Below, piece after piece: positions 55,634 to 64,000 of a DNA stretch of 64,000 bases (position 1 is its first letter; the number at the start of each line of letters is the position of its first letter). A program made the position numbers and the translations under genes. The stretch spans positions 1-64,000 of the forward strand of contig JAEUJN010000022.1 of the NCBI GenBank assembly GCA_016794595.1. Reading direction: 5' to 3'. The notes beneath the pieces were generated by a model, which ran no database searches, was not told the origin of the DNA, and saw only the letters and a list, made by a program, of their open reading frames with translations. The DNA is from Kineosporiaceae bacterium. Lineage in GTDB: Bacteria; Actinomycetota; Actinomycetes; Actinomycetales; Kineosporiaceae.

Positions 55634-57037
55634 ATGATTCGTGGTCGGGGGATCGGAATCGCTGTCGCCGTGGTGTCGGTTCTGGCCGTCGGGTTGGTCC
55701 CGGCGGTGATCGGCGCCGGCCGGTCATCGTCGCCGACGGTCACCGTCTCCCTGGAGGACGACGCCGCGGCGGTGCAGGTGCGGGCGGACCGCGTGCGCGG
55801 CGATCACCGCGGGACCGCTCGGGAGAAGGCCACGAACACCAGGCGAACCACCAGGCGCGAGGCCGGTCCGGCAGCTTCACCCACCCGTACACCCACCACC
55901 TCGGCTGGCACGACACCCGCCGTGGCCGCCACCGCACCCGCCGCAGTGGCTGCCACCACAGCCGCCGCACCCACCTCCGAGGCCAGAACCACGGCCACGA
56001 TGCTCACGCCGTCCTCGATCCCGGCGCGGACCACGCCCCCTCCTCCACCACCCGCAGTGCCGCCCGCCGCACCACCCGCCGCCGCGCCGGCCCCGAACAT
56101 CCCGGTGGGCGTCCTGCCGCCGGCCGGCGGGCTGACCGGGCTGAGCGCCTCCGGCCCGATCACGGCCACCACCGGGCAGACGATCCGGGGCCGGCGGATC
56201 AGCAATCCGTCGGGCACGTGCATCGTCGTCCCGATCGGTGTCACCGATGTCACCATCGAGGGCAATGACATCGGACCCTGCGGCACGACGGTGGAGCACC
56301 TCGGCGTCCGGGTGATGTCGGGCGCCACCCGGGTCACCGTGCGGGGCAACGTGATTCACGGGGTCGCCAGTGGCGTGCAGGTCTGGGCGGCGAGGAACCC
56401 GATCGTGATCGAGTTCAACCGGATCGTCGACGTCCGGGGCCCGATGCCGCGCGGCCAGGCGATCCAGTTCGACCAGGTGACCGGGCCGGGAGCCACCCGG
56501 ATCGTCGGCAACGTCAGCGACGCCCAGGCCGCCACCGGTCCGGTCCGTTACGAGGACCACATCAGCATGTACAAGACCTCGGGGACGGCGCAGACCCCGA
56601 TCCTGATCGCCTGCAACAAGCTGCGCGGCGGGTCCTCGAAGTCCGGCTCGGCGATCATGGTGGGCGACAACGGCGGCGGCTACTTCGACATCCGCGGCAA
56701 CATCGCGGTGCTCACCCCGAACACCGGAATCGGCGTCGCCGGCGGTCACGACGTCACGGTGCGCGACAACCTGATCTGGAACCGCGGTGCCGGCGCCGCC
56801 TCGTTGACCAGTCTGGCCGGGTCGATGTTCACCTACGCCGGCAACGTGCCCAGCACCGTCTCCTGGACCGGCAACCGGGGGGTGGCCAACGCCTGGCAGT
56901 ACGGCGGCCGGGGCGAGCTGAGCGGCGGGTTCTGGACCGACGGGAGCGGGTCGCACATCACCCAGAGCGGCAACGACTGGCAGGACACCTCGCTCACCGC
57001 GGCCATCTGGGACACCACGCCCAGCGGCTGCCGGTAG
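55634..57037 (+). CDS. Secreted right-handed beta-helix protein
   Basis: A 467-aa protein. An N-terminal hydrophobic segment (residues 8-28) acts as signal or anchor. A 100-residue Thr/Ala/Pro linker follows. From about 170 a parallel beta-helix runs in short rungs: VTDVTIEGNDIG, ATRVTVRGNVIHGV, NPIVIEFNRIVDV, ATRIVGNVSDA, GHDVTVRDNLIWN. Such folds are typical of polysaccharide lyases and adhesins, but no catalytic set is evident. The linker suggests display through the cell wall. Confidence 0.82.
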   Translation: MIRGRGIGIAVAVVSVLAVGLVPAVIGAGRSSSPTVTVSLEDDAAAVQVRADRVRGDHRGTAREKATNTRRTTRREAGPAASPTRTPTTSAGTTPAVAATAPAAVAATTAAAPTSEARTTATMLTPSSIPARTTPPPPPPAVPPAAPPAAAPAPNIPVGVLPPAGGLTGLSASGPITATTGQTIRGRRISNPSGTCIVVPIGVTDVTIEGNDIGPCGTTVEHLGVRVMSGATRVTVRGNVIHGVASGVQVWAARNPIVIEFNRIVDVRGPMPRGQAIQFDQVTGPGATRIVGNVSDAQAATGPVRYEDHISMYKTSGTAQTPILIACNKLRGGSSKSGSAIMVGDNGGGYFDIRGNIAVLTPNTGIGVAGGHDVTVRDNLIWNRGAGAASLTSLAGSMFTYAGNVPSTVSWTGNRGVANAWQYGGRGELSGGFWTDGSGSHITQSGNDWQDTSLTAAIWDTTPSGCR

Positions 57038-57057
57038 GGCCCGCCCGGGCGCACCGG

Positions 57058-58677
57058 TCAGTCGACCAGGAACCCGTCCCGGACGCATTCCCGCACGGTG
57101 GCGGCGAGCGAGGCCCGCACCGTGTCCACGGGAGCACCCATCACCGCGGCGATGGCCGTGGCCGCCTGCTCGGCGCTCAACTCCCCGCCCGCCACCCCGG
57201 CGTAGGCGGCGTCCACCGTGTCCAGGCGCCGGGTCAGGCCCAGCCCGCCGCCCTGGCGCAGCTGGATCACCGCCGGGTCGTCCTCGCCGGGGCGATAGTG
57301 CCGCTCCTGGGTGACATCCCCGGCCAGGCGCCAGTGGCGCGCGAGCAGCTCGCGCTCGTCGTGTTCGGCCAGCCAGGTCCGGGCGGCGAGCCCGGCGTCC
57401 ACGGCCGGACCCATCACCGGCGCCACCGGGCCCGACGCCTCGATCAGGTCCACGAACGGCGCCCGCGGGGTGGCCGGACGCTGCAGCGTGATCACGCCGA
57501 ACCCGACCCCGGCGACCCCCCGGGCCTCGAAGTCGTCCAGCCAGGCGGCGTACATGGTCTCGTACATCCCGGCGGACGCCGCACTGTCACCTCGATGCCC
57601 GCCGTCACGGGCCCACAGCTCGGCGTACTGGGCGCCGTCCTGGACATCGCGCTGCACCACCCAGGCGTCCAGTCCCGAGGCTCGAACCCAGGACCCCACC
57701 CGCTCCCGCCAGTCCCGACCCTGACCCACCTCCCAGTTGGCCAGGAACTGCGCCACCCCACCGGGTTCCAGCACCTCGCCCATCCCGGTGACCAGCTCGG
57801 CCACGACGGCATCGCCCACCCGGCCACCGTCCCGGTAGGTGAAGGTGGGCACCTGCGAGATCCGCGGGGTGATCACGAACGGCGGGTTGCTCACCACCAG
57901 CTCGAACCGCTGCCCGGCAACGGGTTTCAGGAGCGAACCGGCGAGCAGGCGCCAGCTCTGACCGCTGAGGGCCGCGGTGAACGACGCGAAACCCAGTGCC
58001 CGCGAGCTGATGTCGGTGGCAGTCACCTCCCGGGCATGGGTGGCCAGGTGCAGTGACTGGACGCCACACCCGGTGCCCAGATCGAGCGCCGAGGCCACCG
58101 GCCGGCGGGGAGTCCAGGCGGCCAGGGTGGCCGAGGCCCCGCCGAGCCCCAGCACGTGGTCGGGGGCGACCGGGTGCCCGGTGGCCAGTTCGGACCGGTC
58201 AGAGACCACCCACCAGGTGTGCCGGCCGTCCCCGTACGGGCGCAGGTCCACGGTCGCGACCAGCCCGTCCCGGTCACCCGTCGCTGCCGGGCCCGGTTGG
58301 GCGGCAGCGCCGTCGGCTCGCGCCACCAGGCCCAACCGGGCGGCCCCGGCGGCAGTCAGCCGGGGCAGAGCGGCATCCAGCTCCGCCGGATCGACCACGC
58401 CACCGAGGGTGAACAGCCGGATCAGCGTCGCCCGGGCTGCCCGCGAGCCCCCCGCGCCCTCGCGCAGCACCGCGGCGCAGGCCCTTCGCGCGGGCAGCGG
58501 TTGCTCACGGGCCAGAGCCGAGGCGGCCAACGGCCCGAGCAACTCCACCGCGCCGTCCACCGTGTACCCGGCGGAATCGAGGTCGGCGCGCAGCGCCGCC
58601 ACGCCCGCGGGCTCCACCCGGGGCACGCCTCCGGCCGCCCCCGGGTCAGGGTGCACGCCGGGTCCCGGGGCGCTCAT
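57058..58677 (-). CDS. Class I SAM-dependent methyltransferase (NPPF type)
   Basis: A 539-aa protein with an all-helical N-terminal domain (about 1-130), a Rossmann SAM domain with ALDLGTGCGVQSLHLA near 192 and catalytic SNPPFVITPR near 260, and a C-terminal alpha-helical domain of about 200 residues. NPPF motifs methylate exocyclic amino groups of nucleic acid bases or Gln in release factors. The size and the gene position after tsaD recur in actinobacteria, so the substrate may be RNA. Start at the ATG 58677, 13 bp after the tsaD stop. Confidence 0.82.
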   Translation of the reverse strand: MSAPGPGVHPDPGAAGGVPRVEPAGVAALRADLDSAGYTVDGAVELLGPLAASALAREQPLPARRACAAVLREGAGGSRAARATLIRLFTLGGVVDPAELDAALPRLTAAGAARLGLVARADGAAAQPGPAATGDRDGLVATVDLRPYGDGRHTWWVVSDRSELATGHPVAPDHVLGLGGASATLAAWTPRRPVASALDLGTGCGVQSLHLATHAREVTATDISSRALGFASFTAALSGQSWRLLAGSLLKPVAGQRFELVVSNPPFVITPRISQVPTFTYRDGGRVGDAVVAELVTGMGEVLEPGGVAQFLANWEVGQGRDWRERVGSWVRASGLDAWVVQRDVQDGAQYAELWARDGGHRGDSAASAGMYETMYAAWLDDFEARGVAGVGFGVITLQRPATPRAPFVDLIEASGPVAPVMGPAVDAGLAARTWLAEHDERELLARHWRLAGDVTQERHYRPGEDDPAVIQLRQGGGLGLTRRLDTVDAAYAGVAGGELSAEQAATAIAAVMGAPVDTVRASLAATVRECVRDGFLVD

Positions 58678-58690
58678 GGCCCGCTCACGC

Positions 58691-59749
58691 TCACGAGCGC
58701 ACGGCGGTCACCGGCATGGCCGAGTCCACCCCCAGGCCGAGCTCGGACGGCGCCCGCCCGGCGGCCACCAGCAGCGAACCCAGCGCGGCCACCATGGCCC
58801 CGTTGTCGGTGCACAGGGCCGGCCGGGGCACGCGCAGCCGGATCCCGGAGTCGGCGCACCGCTCGAGCGCCAGGGCCCGCAGGCGAGAGTTGGCGGCCAC
58901 GCCGCCCCCGATCAGCAGGGTGTCGACACCCTGCTCGCGGCAGGCGAGCACCGCCTTGCGGGTCAGGACGTCGACCACCGCCTCCTGGAACGAGGCGGCC
59001 ACCGCCGGCACGTCGACCCGCTCACCGGCGTCCTCGCGTCGCTCCACCCAGCGAGCCACCGACGTCTTGAGCCCCGAGAACGACACGTCGTAGCGGTGAC
59101 GCTCGAGGTCGCGACCGGAGGTGAGCCCGCGCGGGAACGCGATCGCCGAGCGCACCCCCTCGCCGCGCTCGGCGACGGCCTCGGCCGCCGCCCGGTCGAT
59201 GTGCGGCCCTCCGGGGAAGGGCAGGCCGAGCAGCCGGGCGATCTTGTCGAACGCCTCGCCGGCCGCGTCGTCGATGGTGCGCCCGAGCGGGGTCACCGTG
59301 GAGGTGACGTCCTCGACCAGCAGCAGGGACGAGTGCCCGCCCGAGACCAGCAACGCCATGGTCGGCTCGGGCAGCGGCCCGTGGTCGAGGGTGTCCACCG
59401 CGACGTGCGCCGCGAGGTGGTTCACCCCGAACAGCGGCACGCCCAGCCCCAGCGCGAGCGCCTTGGCCGCGGCCACACCGACGGTGAGGGCGCCCACCAG
59501 ACCCGGTCCCGAGGTGACCGCGATCGCATCCAGGTCGGCCAGGCGCACCCCGGCACCGGCGCAGGCCCGTTCGATCGTCGGCACCATCGCCTCCAGGTGG
59601 GCGCGGCTGGCCACTTCGGGCACCACGCCCCCGAAGCGGGCGTGTTCGTCCACCGAGCTGGCCACGGCGTCGATCAGCAACCTGCCGTCACGGACCAGTG
59701 CGACCCCGGTCTCGTCGCACGAGGTCTCGATCCCCAGCACCAGGCTCAT
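58691..59749 (-). CDS. tsaD: tRNA N6-adenosine threonylcarbamoyltransferase TsaD
   Basis: A 352-aa enzyme with the ASKHA fold. It has the start [19 protein letters not shown], metal-binding His111 and His115 (HLAAH), SGGHSSLLL near residue 145 and [11 protein letters not shown] near 268. It transfers the threonylcarbamoyl group to A37 of ANN-decoding tRNAs. The ATG follows GGAGG and overlaps the rimI stop (ATGA), whereas the longer frame lies inside rimI. Confidence 0.98.
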   Translation of the reverse strand: MSLVLGIETSCDETGVALVRDGRLLIDAVASSVDEHARFGGVVPEVASRAHLEAMVPTIERACAGAGVRLADLDAIAVTSGPGLVGALTVGVAAAKALALGLGVPLFGVNHLAAHVAVDTLDHGPLPEPTMALLVSGGHSSLLLVEDVTSTVTPLGRTIDDAAGEAFDKIARLLGLPFPGGPHIDRAAAEAVAERGEGVRSAIAFPRGLTSGRDLERHRYDVSFSGLKTSVARWVERREDAGERVDVPAVAASFQEAVVDVLTRKAVLACREQGVDTLLIGGGVAANSRLRALALERCADSGIRLRVPRPALCTDNGAMVAALGSLLVAAGRAPSELGLGVDSAMPVTAVRS

Positions 59750-60261
59750 GCCGATCCTCCCGACGTGCTCGGCACCGGGCGCCGCATCACCCAGGCATCG
59801 CCCCCGTGCGGGGCGTAGTAGCCGCGGCGCACCGAGATCCGCTCGAAGCCGAACCGGCGGTACAGGGCGATTGCCGGCTCGTTGGCCGAGTCCACCTCGA
59901 GCAGCACCGATCGCGCCCGGCGGCGGGCCGCCTCGCCGAGCAGGTCGCCCAGCAGCCTGGCCCCCAGCCCACGACCCCGAGCGGACGGCGCCACCGCCAC
60001 CGTCTGCACATCCCCCTGGCGGTCGTTGACCATCAGTCCGGCATAGCCGAGCAGCCGCTGGCCGCCGATGCCCTGATCTTCGGTTGCGCTGACGTACCAC
60101 CGGGTCTCGGGCCGGGCGAGCTCGGACCAGAAGGTCTCCGCGCTCCAGGCCGTGCCCCCGAACAGGTCCCGCTCCAGCTGGGCCGCCGCGTCGATCTGCC
60201 ACCAGCGCATCCTGCCGATGACGACGCCGCCGGTGTCCTCCGCGGCCCCCAGGGCCTCCAT
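59746..60261 (-). CDS. rimI: Ribosomal-protein-alanine N-acetyltransferase-like RimI
   Basis: A 171-aa GNAT with acetyl-CoA loop [15 protein letters not shown] near residue 75 and the end motif [24 protein letters not shown]. RimI acetylates the N-terminal Ala of ribosomal protein S18, and related proteins modify others. The ATG at 60261 shares one base with the tsaB stop (TGATG); the longer frame runs within tsaB. Confidence 0.93.
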   Translation of the reverse strand: MEALGAAEDTGGVVIGRMRWWQIDAAAQLERDLFGGTAWSAETFWSELARPETRWYVSATEDQGIGGQRLLGYAGLMVNDRQGDVQTVAVAPSARGRGLGARLLGDLLGEAARRRARSVLLEVDSANEPAIALYRRFGFERISVRRGYYAPHGGDAWVMRRPVPSTSGGSA

Positions 60262-61016
60262 CACGACACTCGCTTGCGGGCCCCGGGCGCCACGGCATCC
60301 GGACGACGCAGGTACAGCGGCACGGGTTCCTGGCCCCGAGCGCGCTCGCTGCCTCCGACCCGGGCCACCCGCCGGCCGGCCAGCCGGGCCACCGCACCGG
60401 CCCGGACGTCGAGCGGCGCCCCCTCCGGGGGTGCGGTCAGCACCTCCGGGTAGAGCGCGGCACCGCGCCCGAAGAACGGCCCGAACCCCTTCTGCCCCAA
60501 GCCGTCCCGCGCTGCCGCCGAGGCCAGGTCGGCCGGACGGTCCACCCCCGGGCCGCGCACCGGCTCCGGCTCGCCGTCCCCCGTGCGGTAGGCAGCCCAG
60601 TACACCTCGCGCCGCCGGGCATCCGAGGTGACCACGAACTCCCTCCCCGCAGCGAGATCCCCCGCACCAGCCGCGGACCCGGCGCTCCCCTCGCCCCACT
60701 CGGCCACCTGCAGGGCCAGGGCATCCAGCGAACACACCCCGATCACCGGCACGCCCAGCACCAGGCCGAGCACCCGGGCGGTGACCACCCCGACCCGCAG
60801 CCCGGTGAACGGGCCGGGCCCCACCCCGACCGCCACCGCGGACACCTCGTCGATCGCACGGCCTGCCTCGACCAGCACGGCGGCGATCATCGGCGCGAGA
60901 TGCTCGGCATGACGAGCGGCCAGCTCCACCGCCTGCTCGGCCAGCAACGAGTCACCGTCCGCCGCCGCCACCGTGACCAGGGCCCCGGAGGTGTCCACGG
61001 CCAGGAGCAGGCTCAC
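60261..61016 (-). CDS. tsaB: tRNA threonylcarbamoyladenosine biosynthesis protein TsaB
   Basis: A 251-aa TsaD paralogue without metal-binding His residues. It has LLLAVDTSG at the start, HAEHLAPMI near residue 35 and [18 protein letters not shown] near 63. It scaffolds the TsaB-TsaD-TsaE complex. Start GTG 61016 overlaps the tsaE stop by 4 bp. A Gly/Ala insertion ([11 protein letters not shown] near 115) is longer than usual. Confidence 0.96.
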   Translation of the reverse strand: MSLLLAVDTSGALVTVAAADGDSLLAEQAVELAARHAEHLAPMIAAVLVEAGRAIDEVSAVAVGVGPGPFTGLRVGVVTARVLGLVLGVPVIGVCSLDALALQVAEWGEGSAGSAAGAGDLAAGREFVVTSDARRREVYWAAYRTGDGEPEPVRGPGVDRPADLASAAARDGLGQKGFGPFFGRGAALYPEVLTAPPEGAPLDVRAGAVARLAGRRVARVGGSERARGQEPVPLYLRRPDAVAPGARKRVS

Positions 61017-61573
61017 CCGACCGAGGTGGGGAAGCTGACGCCGTCCCACCGGGCGCCGTAACCGGAGATGGTCACGTACCGGTTCTCGTCGCCGTCCGTG
61101 GGCGCCTCGTCGGCGCCGCCGTCGGCGTCCCCGCGGGGACGGCGGATCAGCACCTCCAGCCGGTCGGGGGCCAGGTCCTCGACCAGCCCCTCACCCCACT
61201 CGACCACGGTCACCGACCGGTCCAGCGAGGCGTCCAGGTCCAGGTCGTCCACCTCGGCCAGAGAGGTCAGCCGGTAGGCATCGACGTGGACCAGATCGGG
61301 TCCCTCGCCCAGCGAGGGGTGCACCCTGGCGATCACGAAGGTGGGGCTGCTGATCAGCTCGCGCACCCCGAGTCCGGTGCCGATGCCCTGGGTGAGCGTG
61401 GTCTTGCCCGCCCCCAGGTCACCGGTCAGCACCGCCAGGTCGCCGGACCGCAGCAGCAGCGCCAGCCGCGCGCCCAGGATGCGCATGGCCTCCGCTGTCG
61501 GCACCACCAGATTGGCTCGTGCGGTGGGCGCGGCCTTCTCCTCGGCCTGCTTCGCACGATGCGCTCCGGACAC
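61013..61573 (-). CDS. tsaE: tRNA threonylcarbamoyladenosine biosynthesis ATPase TsaE
   Basis: A 186-aa P-loop ATPase with Walker A GDLGAGKTTL at 51-60, SSPTFVI near 74 and HVDAYRL near 95. It drives turnover of the TsaBD complex. The GTG at 61573 sits behind an excellent AGGAGG; the ATG at 61633 is rejected for weak context. An acidic Asp/Gly-rich loop (RGDADGGADEAPTDGDE near 150-166) is a lineage-specific insertion. Confidence 0.96.
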   Translation of the reverse strand: MSGAHRAKQAEEKAAPTARANLVVPTAEAMRILGARLALLLRSGDLAVLTGDLGAGKTTLTQGIGTGLGVRELISSPTFVIARVHPSLGEGPDLVHVDAYRLTSLAEVDDLDLDASLDRSVTVVEWGEGLVEDLAPDRLEVLIRRPRGDADGGADEAPTDGDENRYVTISGYGARWDGVSFPTSVG

Positions 61574-61634
61574 GCCACCTCCTGGGGGAACCCCGCACAC
61601 GGCTCTCGCCTCACACCTCTGCTCGTGCCGCATC

Positions 61635-62837
61635 TCACGCCGTCAGCCCGCGACCCCGGCGCCGACGACCACGCAGCGAGGCCACCGTACGCCGAACCGC
61701 CGACGGCGGACGAACCCGGCGCGCGCCCTCGCGGCCGGCATCCGGGTGCGTGGCCCGTCCGATCAGGTCGAGCAGGTAGCTGTTGACCACCTCGGGGTGT
61801 TCGAGCATCAACAGGTGGCCCGCGTCCTGGACCACGACGTGCTCGGCGGCGGGCAGCAGGCGGGCGATCTCGAGACTGTGGTCGGCCGGGGTGAGCAGGT
61901 CGCAGTCCCCGACGATGACCAGCGTCTGCACGTGGCTGAGTGCCGCCAACGCCTCCCGCTTGTCGTGCCCGGACAGGGCCGGCATGAAGTCGGCGACCAC
62001 CTCCAACCGGGTCGAGGTGATCATCTCGGCGGTGAACCGGACCAGGGCGTGCGAGACCGGTGACGCGTAGGAGTACCGGCGGATCATGACGGCCTCGAGG
62101 TCGCTGACGATCCGCCGCCCGCGTTCGACCAGCCTCGGTGTCCGGCTGAGCGCCCGGACCGTCGTCGCGCCCAACCGCGGGATCAGCCGGCCCAGCCCCG
62201 TGATCCCGAAGTCGACGTCGTCCATCCCGCCCGAACTGGTCGAGATCAGGGCCACCGCGCGCACCCGTTCGACGAACAGCTCCGGACGCCGGTGGGCCAG
62301 CGACATCACCGTCATGCCGCCCATCGAGTGCCCGATCAGGATCAGCGGCCCGGACGGCGCCACCGCGTCGATCACCTCGGAGAGGTCCGAGCCGATCTGC
62401 TCGATGGTGGCCGACTCGGCGGGGCCGGTCGCCGAGCGGCCGTGGCCGCGCTGGTCCCAGAACACCATCCGGAAGTCACGGCCCGTCTGCTCACGCAGGC
62501 GTTTTCGCTGGAAGTGCCAGGAGTCCATGGTCAGCGTGTACCCGTGGCTGAACACGATGGTCGGGTCGTCCGGGCCGGGGTCGCCGATCGCCTCGACCTC
62601 GACGTGCAACCGGACCGCGTCGTCGGCGAGCACGACCTGGCCGAGGGTGTGCAGCTCGCCGTAGTCCTCGCCGTCCCCCTGCGGCGGGCCGAAGGGGGGT
62701 AACAGCGGGCGGCCCACCGCCACCCGCTCGGCGGCCACGCCGAGCGCGGCGCCGACCCCGGCCGCGGCCAGGCCGACCCCCAGCGACACCAGGCCGACCT
62801 TGGCCCTCGCCGGGGCTGCGTCGGCTCGTTCGGTCAC
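61635..62837 (-). CDS. Alpha/beta hydrolase, membrane-anchored
   Basis: From GTG 62837 the protein is 400 aa. An N-terminal hydrophobic stretch (residues 14-40) may anchor it. The hydrolase core has the oxyanion motif FSHGYTLTMDSW, nucleophile Ser171 in IGHSMGG, Asp in VGDCDLLTPAD and His in DAGHLLMLEHP. The C-terminus is a basic RRTVASLRGRRRRGRG tail. Its GTG overlaps the nnr stop by 4 bp. An actinobacterial hydrolase often lies between alr and tsaE; here it directly follows nnr. Substrate unknown. Confidence 0.9.
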   Translation of the reverse strand: MTERADAAPARAKVGLVSLGVGLAAAGVGAALGVAAERVAVGRPLLPPFGPPQGDGEDYGELHTLGQVVLADDAVRLHVEVEAIGDPGPDDPTIVFSHGYTLTMDSWHFQRKRLREQTGRDFRMVFWDQRGHGRSATGPAESATIEQIGSDLSEVIDAVAPSGPLILIGHSMGGMTVMSLAHRRPELFVERVRAVALISTSSGGMDDVDFGITGLGRLIPRLGATTVRALSRTPRLVERGRRIVSDLEAVMIRRYSYASPVSHALVRFTAEMITSTRLEVVADFMPALSGHDKREALAALSHVQTLVIVGDCDLLTPADHSLEIARLLPAAEHVVVQDAGHLLMLEHPEVVNSYLLDLIGRATHPDAGREGARRVRPPSAVRRTVASLRGRRRRGRGLTA

Positions 62838-64000
62838 CTGATGATTCTGGCAGGTGAGGCTTCGGCGCGTCCGGCGAGGTCGAGCAGACCCCGGACGGCG
62901 CGCGGCAGGGCGGCCGCGACGTCCCCGGCCGTGATCGGCCCCCCGCCCGAACCGTCCGGATGGCAACCGGCGGCCAGCCGGGCGGCCCGGCCGTGCACCA
63001 GGACGGCGGTGCACGCGGCCTCGAACGGATCCCGGCCGGAGGCCAGCAGGGCTCCGATCACCCCGGCCAGCACGTCCCCGGCGCCCGCGGTGGCCAGCCA
63101 GGGGGTGGCATCGGCCTGGGCCGCCAGGCGCTCGGCCCGCTCGCTCGCACCGTCGGCGGACTGCACGATCAGGGTGGTCGCCCCCTTGAGCACCACGACC
63201 GCCCCGGTCAGCTCGGCCACCCGGCGGGCGTGGTGCACCGGAGCCGCCTCGACCGCCTCCCGGGACGCCGGTTCGCCGAGCCGGGCGAGCAGCCGGGCGG
63301 CCTCCCCCGCGTGCGGGGTGAGGACAGCCCGGCGAGGCAGCAGGGGGCGTTCCGCCAGGACGAGCCCGCCGGCGTCCAGGACAGCGGGGACGCCGTGCAA
63401 CTCGTCCCGGGCGGCGAACTCCTCCAGCACCATCGCCGGCGCCAGGCCGCTGCCGATCACCCACGCATCGACCCGATCACCGGCCCCCACCCCGATCACC
63501 GTCTCGGGGTGGGCGGCCAGCACCCCGTCGGCGACCTCGCGCGACCCGAGGTAACGCACCAGCCCCGCACCGGCACGCTGGGCCCCGGCGACCCCGAGGA
63601 CGGCGGCCCCCGGGTAGTGGGGGGAGCCGATCATCATGCCGAGCACGCCCCGGGTGAACTTGTGGTCTGCCGTGCCCGGCACCGGCCAGCAGCGCGCCGC
63701 GTCCGGCGACTCGAAGCGCTGCACGGCCGGCGCGAGCGGGAGCAGCGGGCCGAGGCCGATGTCGACCAGCTCCACCCGGCCGCACACCGAGGCCGCCGGG
63801 GGCAGCAGCAGGCAGGGCTTGTGGGCGCCGAAGGTCACCGTGACCTCGGCGGTGACGTGTCGCGAACGGCCCTGCTCGTCCGGTGGCGGTAGCTCTCCGG
63901 TGTCGGGGTCCACGCCACTGGGCAGATCGACGGCGACCACCACCGCGCAGGGCCCGATCGCGGACACCGCGCGCGTGGCGTCCTCCCGCAGGCCCGGGCT
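62834..64000 (-). CDS. nnr: Bifunctional NAD(P)H-hydrate epimerase/dehydratase (5' end outside window)
   Basis: The frame is open to the right edge, and the codons beyond the first internal GTG still read as protein (REDATRAVSAIG), so the start lies outside. The visible part begins with the end of the NnrE epimerase domain (VVVAVDLPSGVDPDTGE). The NnrD ADP/ATP-dependent dehydratase follows: GMMIGSPHYPGAAVLG, LTPHAGEAARLL, VVLKGATTLI and the catalytic TAGAGDVLAGVIGA. It repairs hydrated NAD(P)H. It heads the visible operon nnr-hydrolase-tsaE-tsaB-rimI-tsaD. Confidence 0.95.
   Translation of the reverse strand, partial: SPGLREDATRAVSAIGPCAVVVAVDLPSGVDPDTGELPPPDEQGRSRHVTAEVTVTFGAHKPCLLLPPAASVCGRVELVDIGLGPLLPLAPAVQRFESPDAARCWPVPGTADHKFTRGVLGMMIGSPHYPGAAVLGVAGAQRAGAGLVRYLGSREVADGVLAAHPETVIGVGAGDRVDAWVIGSGLAPAMVLEEFAARDELHGVPAVLDAGGLVLAERPLLPRRAVLTPHAGEAARLLARLGEPASREAVEAAPVHHARRVAELTGAVVVLKGATTLIVQSADGASERAERLAAQADATPWLATAGAGDVLAGVIGALLASGRDPFEAACTAVLVHGRAARLAAGCHPDGSGGGPITAGDVAAALPRAVRGLLDLAGRAEASPARIIR

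Overview
The window is 64 kb of very GC-rich DNA (roughly 70 percent or more by eye) with tightly packed genes, many GTG starts and many 4-base ATGA/GTGA stop-start overlaps. The family content is actinobacterial: a WhiB protein, a BldM-type regulator, SigD with its RsdA-like anti-sigma factor, GuaB3, a His-tailed GroEL, a SAM-IV riboswitch, DUF3817, DUF5995 and a DUF664/DinB protein. The order tsaE-tsaB-rimI-tsaD ... groES-groEL / whiB / bldM-sigD-rsdA-guaB ... guaB3 ... guaA is the conserved actinobacterial chromosomal core, here opened up by many accessory genes. A chemoreceptor gene implies a motile (or motile-spore) actinobacterium; a Kineosporia-like relative is a guess. I see no rRNA, tRNA, CRISPR array, insertion sequence or prophage.

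Layout. 1-5 kb: GAF-type regulator (cut by the window edge), PIG-L deacetylase, CPBP protease, Na/Pi cotransporter. 5-7.6 kb: a translationally coupled TagB/F-like polymerase and TagD cytidylyltransferase for a teichoic-acid-like polymer. 7.6-12 kb: a LiaFSR-like cell-envelope stress set (PspC-fused histidine kinase plus response regulator, divergent PspC/LiaF-like membrane protein). 12-18 kb: orphan Eco57I/TaqI-like DNA methylase with a 9-bp tandem repeat, two divergent Nudix hydrolases, and a GAF-PP2C-HATPase phosphatase. 18.5-20.3 kb: PiT phosphate transporter and its DUF47 partner. 20.6-23.3 kb: SURF1-DUF3817-guaA operon. 23.4-27.2 kb: chemoreceptor with a C-terminal PilZ domain, succinate-semialdehyde dehydrogenase, zinc-ribbon protein. 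27.3-34.4 kb: guaB3-glpD, a MecA-type penicillin-binding protein, a VTT-like membrane protein and guaB. 34.4-39.8 kb: the regulatory and chaperone core rsdA-sigD, bldM, whiB3, groESL, with two CIRCE operators and a recognisable promoter.

39.9-56 kb is accessory: secreted polysaccharide deacetylase, THUMP-like methyltransferase, secreted CAP/FG-GAP protein, two divergent MFS carriers (one fused to a cyclic-nucleotide-binding domain), nucleoside hydrolase, zinc-ribbon thioredoxin, class III aminotransferase, DinB protein, arylamine N-acetyltransferase, a SAM-IV-controlled class V aminotransferase and a secreted beta-helix protein. 57-64 kb is the tRNA t6A operon nnr-hydrolase-tsaE-tsaB-rimI-tsaD plus a methyltransferase, running off the right edge.

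Functional links: purine nucleotide synthesis (guaA, guaB, guaB3, nucleoside hydrolase); phosphate uptake by two carrier types; cell-envelope building and surveillance (Tag pair, PBP, deacetylase, LiaFSR-like set); and a developmental/stress regulator block. The least ordinary items are the PilZ-tailed chemoreceptor, the lone riboswitch-controlled class V aminotransferase, the repeat-bearing orphan methylase, and several unexplained palindromes and hairpins (2039-2088, 15237-15266, 37001-37025, 37069-37140, 42379-42424, 46387-46404).
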